Assembly (NCBI GenBank): GCA_003508835.1
Contig: PUFA01000204.1
Coordinates: 2,480,001-2,544,000 of the forward strand
Direction of reading: 5' to 3'
From: Eonycteris spelaea
Taxonomy: Eukaryota; Chordata; Mammalia; Chiroptera; Pteropodidae
Length of the DNA stretch: 64,000 nucleotides
The position numbers and the translations under genes were made by a program. Shown here one piece after another: positions 60,326 to 64,000 of this stretch. Within the stretch, counting starts at the first letter, position 1; each line of letters begins with the position of its first letter. The notes beneath the pieces were generated by a model, which saw nothing but the letters and a program-made list of their open reading frames with translations, was not told the DNA's origin and searched no databases.

Positions 60326-62574
60326 TGAGCAGTCCAACCTGTCCTGACTCTTCATTGCTCCGAACCAGTTGCCGGTGTAGGTTCCCCGGCTGTTGTGATG
60401 TAAGACATACTGAGAACTCTAGGTGACCAGCCATGTTGGCATTTGCAGTCTTTGACGCTTTGGCATTTAGATTTGCTTTACCTTTTTTCTGATTGTGCAG
60501 AGGAGGAAGCCCTATGTAATGCTAATTTCCAAAGAGTGTTTCCCCAAGGGAACAGGAGCTGGTTAGACCATGGGCTTTTCTCAAGATGGCTGATGGTTGT
60601 ATTTACATAATGCTGAAAACTTAGGTCCTAATAAATGTGCTTATGGTTGGCTGTGGCTTTAAGCCACTGTTAGTGATACTTTAATTATGGGTTAAGAACC
60701 ATTAGTGTGTAATTTGGTAGAAGAACTCTCTCCCTTTTAATTTAATAGTATGATTTATATTGAGAGAAAGTAAGAATAAATTACATATTATGATGATCTG
60801 AAAGCTTAAGAAAAGAATATTCTAAAGTTCCTCAGATTTTGGAGCTGCTTATTGTTTTAGAAGATAATTATCTTGTTTCATCACAGGCTACATGCAAATT
60901 AATTTTCCGGAATTGAAAGGAAAATGCACACAATGAGAGTTGTTGAGTTGAGTGAGACCCTGCTAGGATATTAGCAAGGCTGGGTGACTGATTTCTTTTG
61001 TTTTCTGCCTGTGTAACCACTGGCAGTTTAATGGAGTTCTGGTTTCATTGTTCTTTGTCTAATGAGCTCAGAGGCGTCCGGAAACTTAGGAGCAGTGGGT
61101 ACTATTAAGGTGAAAAGGCCACAGCGCAGAGCCATTTTGTACCAGCCTCTGGTCCCCGGCCCTGCATGTCAAGTGACCACATTAGATCCAGGAGTGTATT
61201 CCGAGGTGGAACATCTGCAACTGTTTTGCAGTGGAAATCCATTTTACTGTAGCTTTTTGTTTGTCGGAGAGAAGGAAGGAGGAAGGGAGGAGAGGGAGAG
61301 AGACTGGGAGGAGCCTGATTCATAAAACATGCCCAGGTGAGCCCAAGAGATCTCCTGAGAGAGGTCTGGCCAGTTTGTATTTCTTCTAATTACAGTTTGT
61401 GAAGGGAAGGTATGATTATATCCTCCTTCCTTCCAGCCTCCCACCCTTGTTTCTCTGCCCTCTTCTGGAAGGATTATTTTACTTGGCTGTTTATCTCTTT
61501 GGAGCCTACACATGGCTTTGTTTGGAAAGGCAGATTTCTCTTCCTTCCTCCCTCCCTTCCTTTCCTATTGTCTGCATGGCCTTCTACTCCTAGGGTTCTT
61601 AGATCTGTTCCTGTGAAGATTTTTAAAAAACATGTCATAAGATGAAAAGAAGTTCTCCGTCAGCATGTGAGGGATTCAAACCCTCTCAGTAAAGTTTGGT
61701 TCTGCTCAGTTTTGAGGATGTTGCAGAAAACTGGGTTTTGTCATGAAGAAATTAGATCCAGATTTAGCACTTCTGCATGTACACAAATATATAAAACCAG
61801 TCTTACCAGGGATTGTTTCTATGTCTGTTTTAGCCCTACATATGTTAATGTTTATTCAGTGACTGTTTGTATTTAGTATATCTATGAATTGCATTTTGGG
61901 TTTATGGGAACTATAGTCTTGCTCAACAAGATCAGTTTGTCTTATAAAATAGTCTCTCTCTTTTATTTTTTAATAAACTCATATCCCTCATCTCTCCGCC
62001 CCCCCATCCCACTTCAACCATGGACACTTAATTTTAAAAGCAGAGTCTAAAAATGATTTTACTTTCTCTGTTTGTAACCCCCCCACCTCCTTAATATTGT
62101 ATGTGCTGTTAAATTCTAAGGATTTATTTCCACCAGTTTGCTTTATTAATCTCGCCTTTTCTGCTTTTTTAAAAGAGAATTCTATAGAGTGTTTGAATTT
62201 CAGGGTATTGTATACAGGTTATGTTTTAATCCTAACAATTCAAGTTCACTACCTGTTGGAAGAATGTTTATTTACCCTAAATAAAATAGGAACTCTATTC
62301 TTAAACAGTTCTCTGTTTGTTGCTATTTATGTGATCTTTCTGAACTCTTAATGTTTCACCAATGTATTTGCAGAGAAATCTATAAACATAAACTGAAATA
62401 TATTCAGAAAATGATCAGAGGAAACTCACTACTGTCCTTTTGCCACGGAATGAATATTCATTCTCGTCAACATTTATGAAATGCCTACACTGTGCTAAGG
62501 AATGTATTTATTAGGTCTGGGGGTTCGTCTCTGCCTCCCTGTCACTGTTTGACTCTTTTTGTCCCTTTCTGTTA

Positions 62575-62950
62575 TGAAATATACCATATATACATAATGT
62601 GCACAAAACGTATGTGTAGTTTATAGTTAAAAAAGTAAACAACCTTGTAATCACCACCAGGTCAAGAAATAGCAAATTGCCTCCTTCAAGTTTTCTCTTC
62701 CAATCACAATTCCTCCCAACCCCAAGAGGTCATCACAATTATAACTTCTTTGAAAATAATTTTACTACCCTATGTGTTCAATTCTGAACAAATTAGCTTA
62801 CTTTTGTCGGGGTGGGCTTTTTAATTTTTTTATTATTTATTTTATTTTATTTTTTTGAGTTTTATGTAATTGGAATTATCCTGTAAATCTTCTGTTGTGT
62901 CTTTGTTTATGAAGTCTTTTAAAGCAGTGGACATGTGCTAAGTAAGAGGT
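62575..62950 (-). mobile_element. Old L1 3' region, antisense
   Basis: CACCACCAGGTCAAGAAATA, then 'ccaagaggtcatcacaattataacttc' and 'gttttatgtaattggaatta', follow the antisense of L1ME/L1MC-type 3' sequences. Confidence 0.65.
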
Positions 62951-64000
62951 TGTCTTTTTCACGTGATGCGAGCTTATCTTACAGTCTGGGCAATCTTGGC
63001 TGTGGAATACATGTGGACATCCCAGCCTTCCTTTTAACTCACCTGTTGCTGTTGCGCAGTTTGTTGAATAGCAGTGGTGACATTTGGGTCTGAACGTTTT
63101 TTTCAGTCAATATTTTGTGCATGGTTTTCACCACCTGTTAAAGCTCTCCACCATCCTTGCTATAATGGAACATTGTGTTGGAAAAATTGTGCACAGTTTT
63201 GGAGAGTAAAATAGGGGACACTTCTGCAGATACCAGCGACTTTAATTCTGTGTTAATGAGCAATTTGTTTAAAGGCTGAGACTTGTTACAAGTCAACTTT
63301 GTGGCGGTGCCAGGTTTCTTTGGATGTTAATCCAGGGACTTTTAGATACACAGAAAAAGCTTAAATTGTTCCAGTATTCAGACAATACTCTACTTTGTAT
63401 AGAGATGGTTGTTAGCAACAAATACTGAAACAATAGCCTTATGCACCACCTAAAATTATGAATGAAAACAAATCATCCATATGTATTACTCTTGATTTTT
63501 ATATCTGTTTTGCATGAAAATAGTTGCCTGCTAATTTTTCTTGGCTAATGATTTGATTTTAATAGAATGAATTCCAGAATTTCATGGTTTGATGCAGAAG
63601 CACTCTGCCAAGCAATTTAGCAAAGCTGTTTACACTACCCCAAATCCAGCTGGACAGAGTCTGTGCTTCTTCCCGATAACAGTTGAGGGAGTGATGAGTG
63701 CAAATTTCTGGACGTTTTCCCCCCTTTGAAAACAAACACATCTTACTTTATGTGGCAGCACTATTAAAGTGACAAGAATTAATTTTAAATTTTATTTTCA
63801 TGTCGGCAGCTTTTTCCTGTACCCATTTTCCCCCATTCTTACTTTTTTACTATGTGTATCCTTTTAAACTTGTTTTTTTTTTTTCCTCCGATGAGTAACT
63901 GATAAACTATTGGCTGACCCCACAGAGAACCCTTGTTTTATTTCCCTGCTGAAAAGCTATGACCTTTTTGGCAGTGCTTAAAATCACCCCTGAGAATGAT

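Larger units (their letters stand above)
56998..64000 (+). other. VGLL4: VGLL4 intron downstream of the alternative first exon (part)
   Basis: This stretch begins with the GTAGAG donor and runs to the window edge without reaching the shared exon. It is clearly poorer in recognisable repeats than the rest of the window, with only a few MIR/L2 fragments (59.8-60.3 kb) and one antisense L1 end (62.6 kb). That fits a region of retained regulatory sequence near a promoter. Unique, mixed-composition stretches stand out at about 57850-58000, 60340-60620 and 61020-61220. Confidence 0.7.

Noticed and set aside
1..64000. CRISPR arrays, operons, phage or other prokaryotic systems
   Set aside because: The DNA is clearly mammalian. 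There are no regularly spaced repeats other than microsatellites.

Overview
This window is intronic DNA from a placental mammal. It holds part of one protein-coding gene, VGLL4, on the + strand. VGLL4 is a vestigial-like co-factor of TEAD transcription factors and an antagonist of YAP/TAZ. Two alternative N-terminal coding exons are visible, about 50 kb apart. The first (6963-7039, ATG at 6976) encodes the isoform start METPLDVLSRAASLVHADDEK. The second (ATG at 56916, donor at 56998) encodes the isoform start MLFMKMDLLNYQYLDK and lies just behind a small CpG-rich promoter-like stretch. Both end one base into a codon, so both can join the same downstream exon. The shared exons with the TEAD-binding TDU motifs are not in the window.

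Layout: 1-6962 is upstream intron with an LTR-like piece at its left edge and many MIR and L2 fragments. 6963-7039 is the first coding exon. 7040 to about 56430 is a large intron with an old interrupted L1 (about 16.6-20.4 kb), a 5S rRNA pseudogene (21.05 kb), Tigger-type DNA transposons (8.9, 15.6, 17.95 and 43.45 kb), two antisense HAL1 elements (25.4-26.6 and 31.4-33.7 kb) and several L1 3' ends. 56430-56997 is the alternative promoter, a leader with several short upstream ORFs, and the second first exon. 56998-64000 is a repeat-poor intron with several unique stretches that could be regulatory.

Organism: the MIR, L2, MER5/MER20, MER2/MER44-type Tigger and HAL1 content is that of a eutherian. 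I see no Alu, B1/B2, carnivore SINEC, ruminant, equid or Ves-type SINE. The L1/HAL1 3' ends look laurasiatherian, and a bat seems the best guess, but this is an impression from memory of repeat families, not a demonstration.

Apart from the two VGLL4 exons, the open frames in the window look like chance frames or repeat-derived frames. I found no CRISPR array, operon, phage or other novel multi-gene system. The most notable items are the two-promoter arrangement of VGLL4, the uORF-rich leader, a pair of TEAD-like sites inside the gene of a TEAD co-factor, a HAL1 copy with target-site duplications at both ends, and a 5S pseudogene that keeps its internal Pol III promoter.
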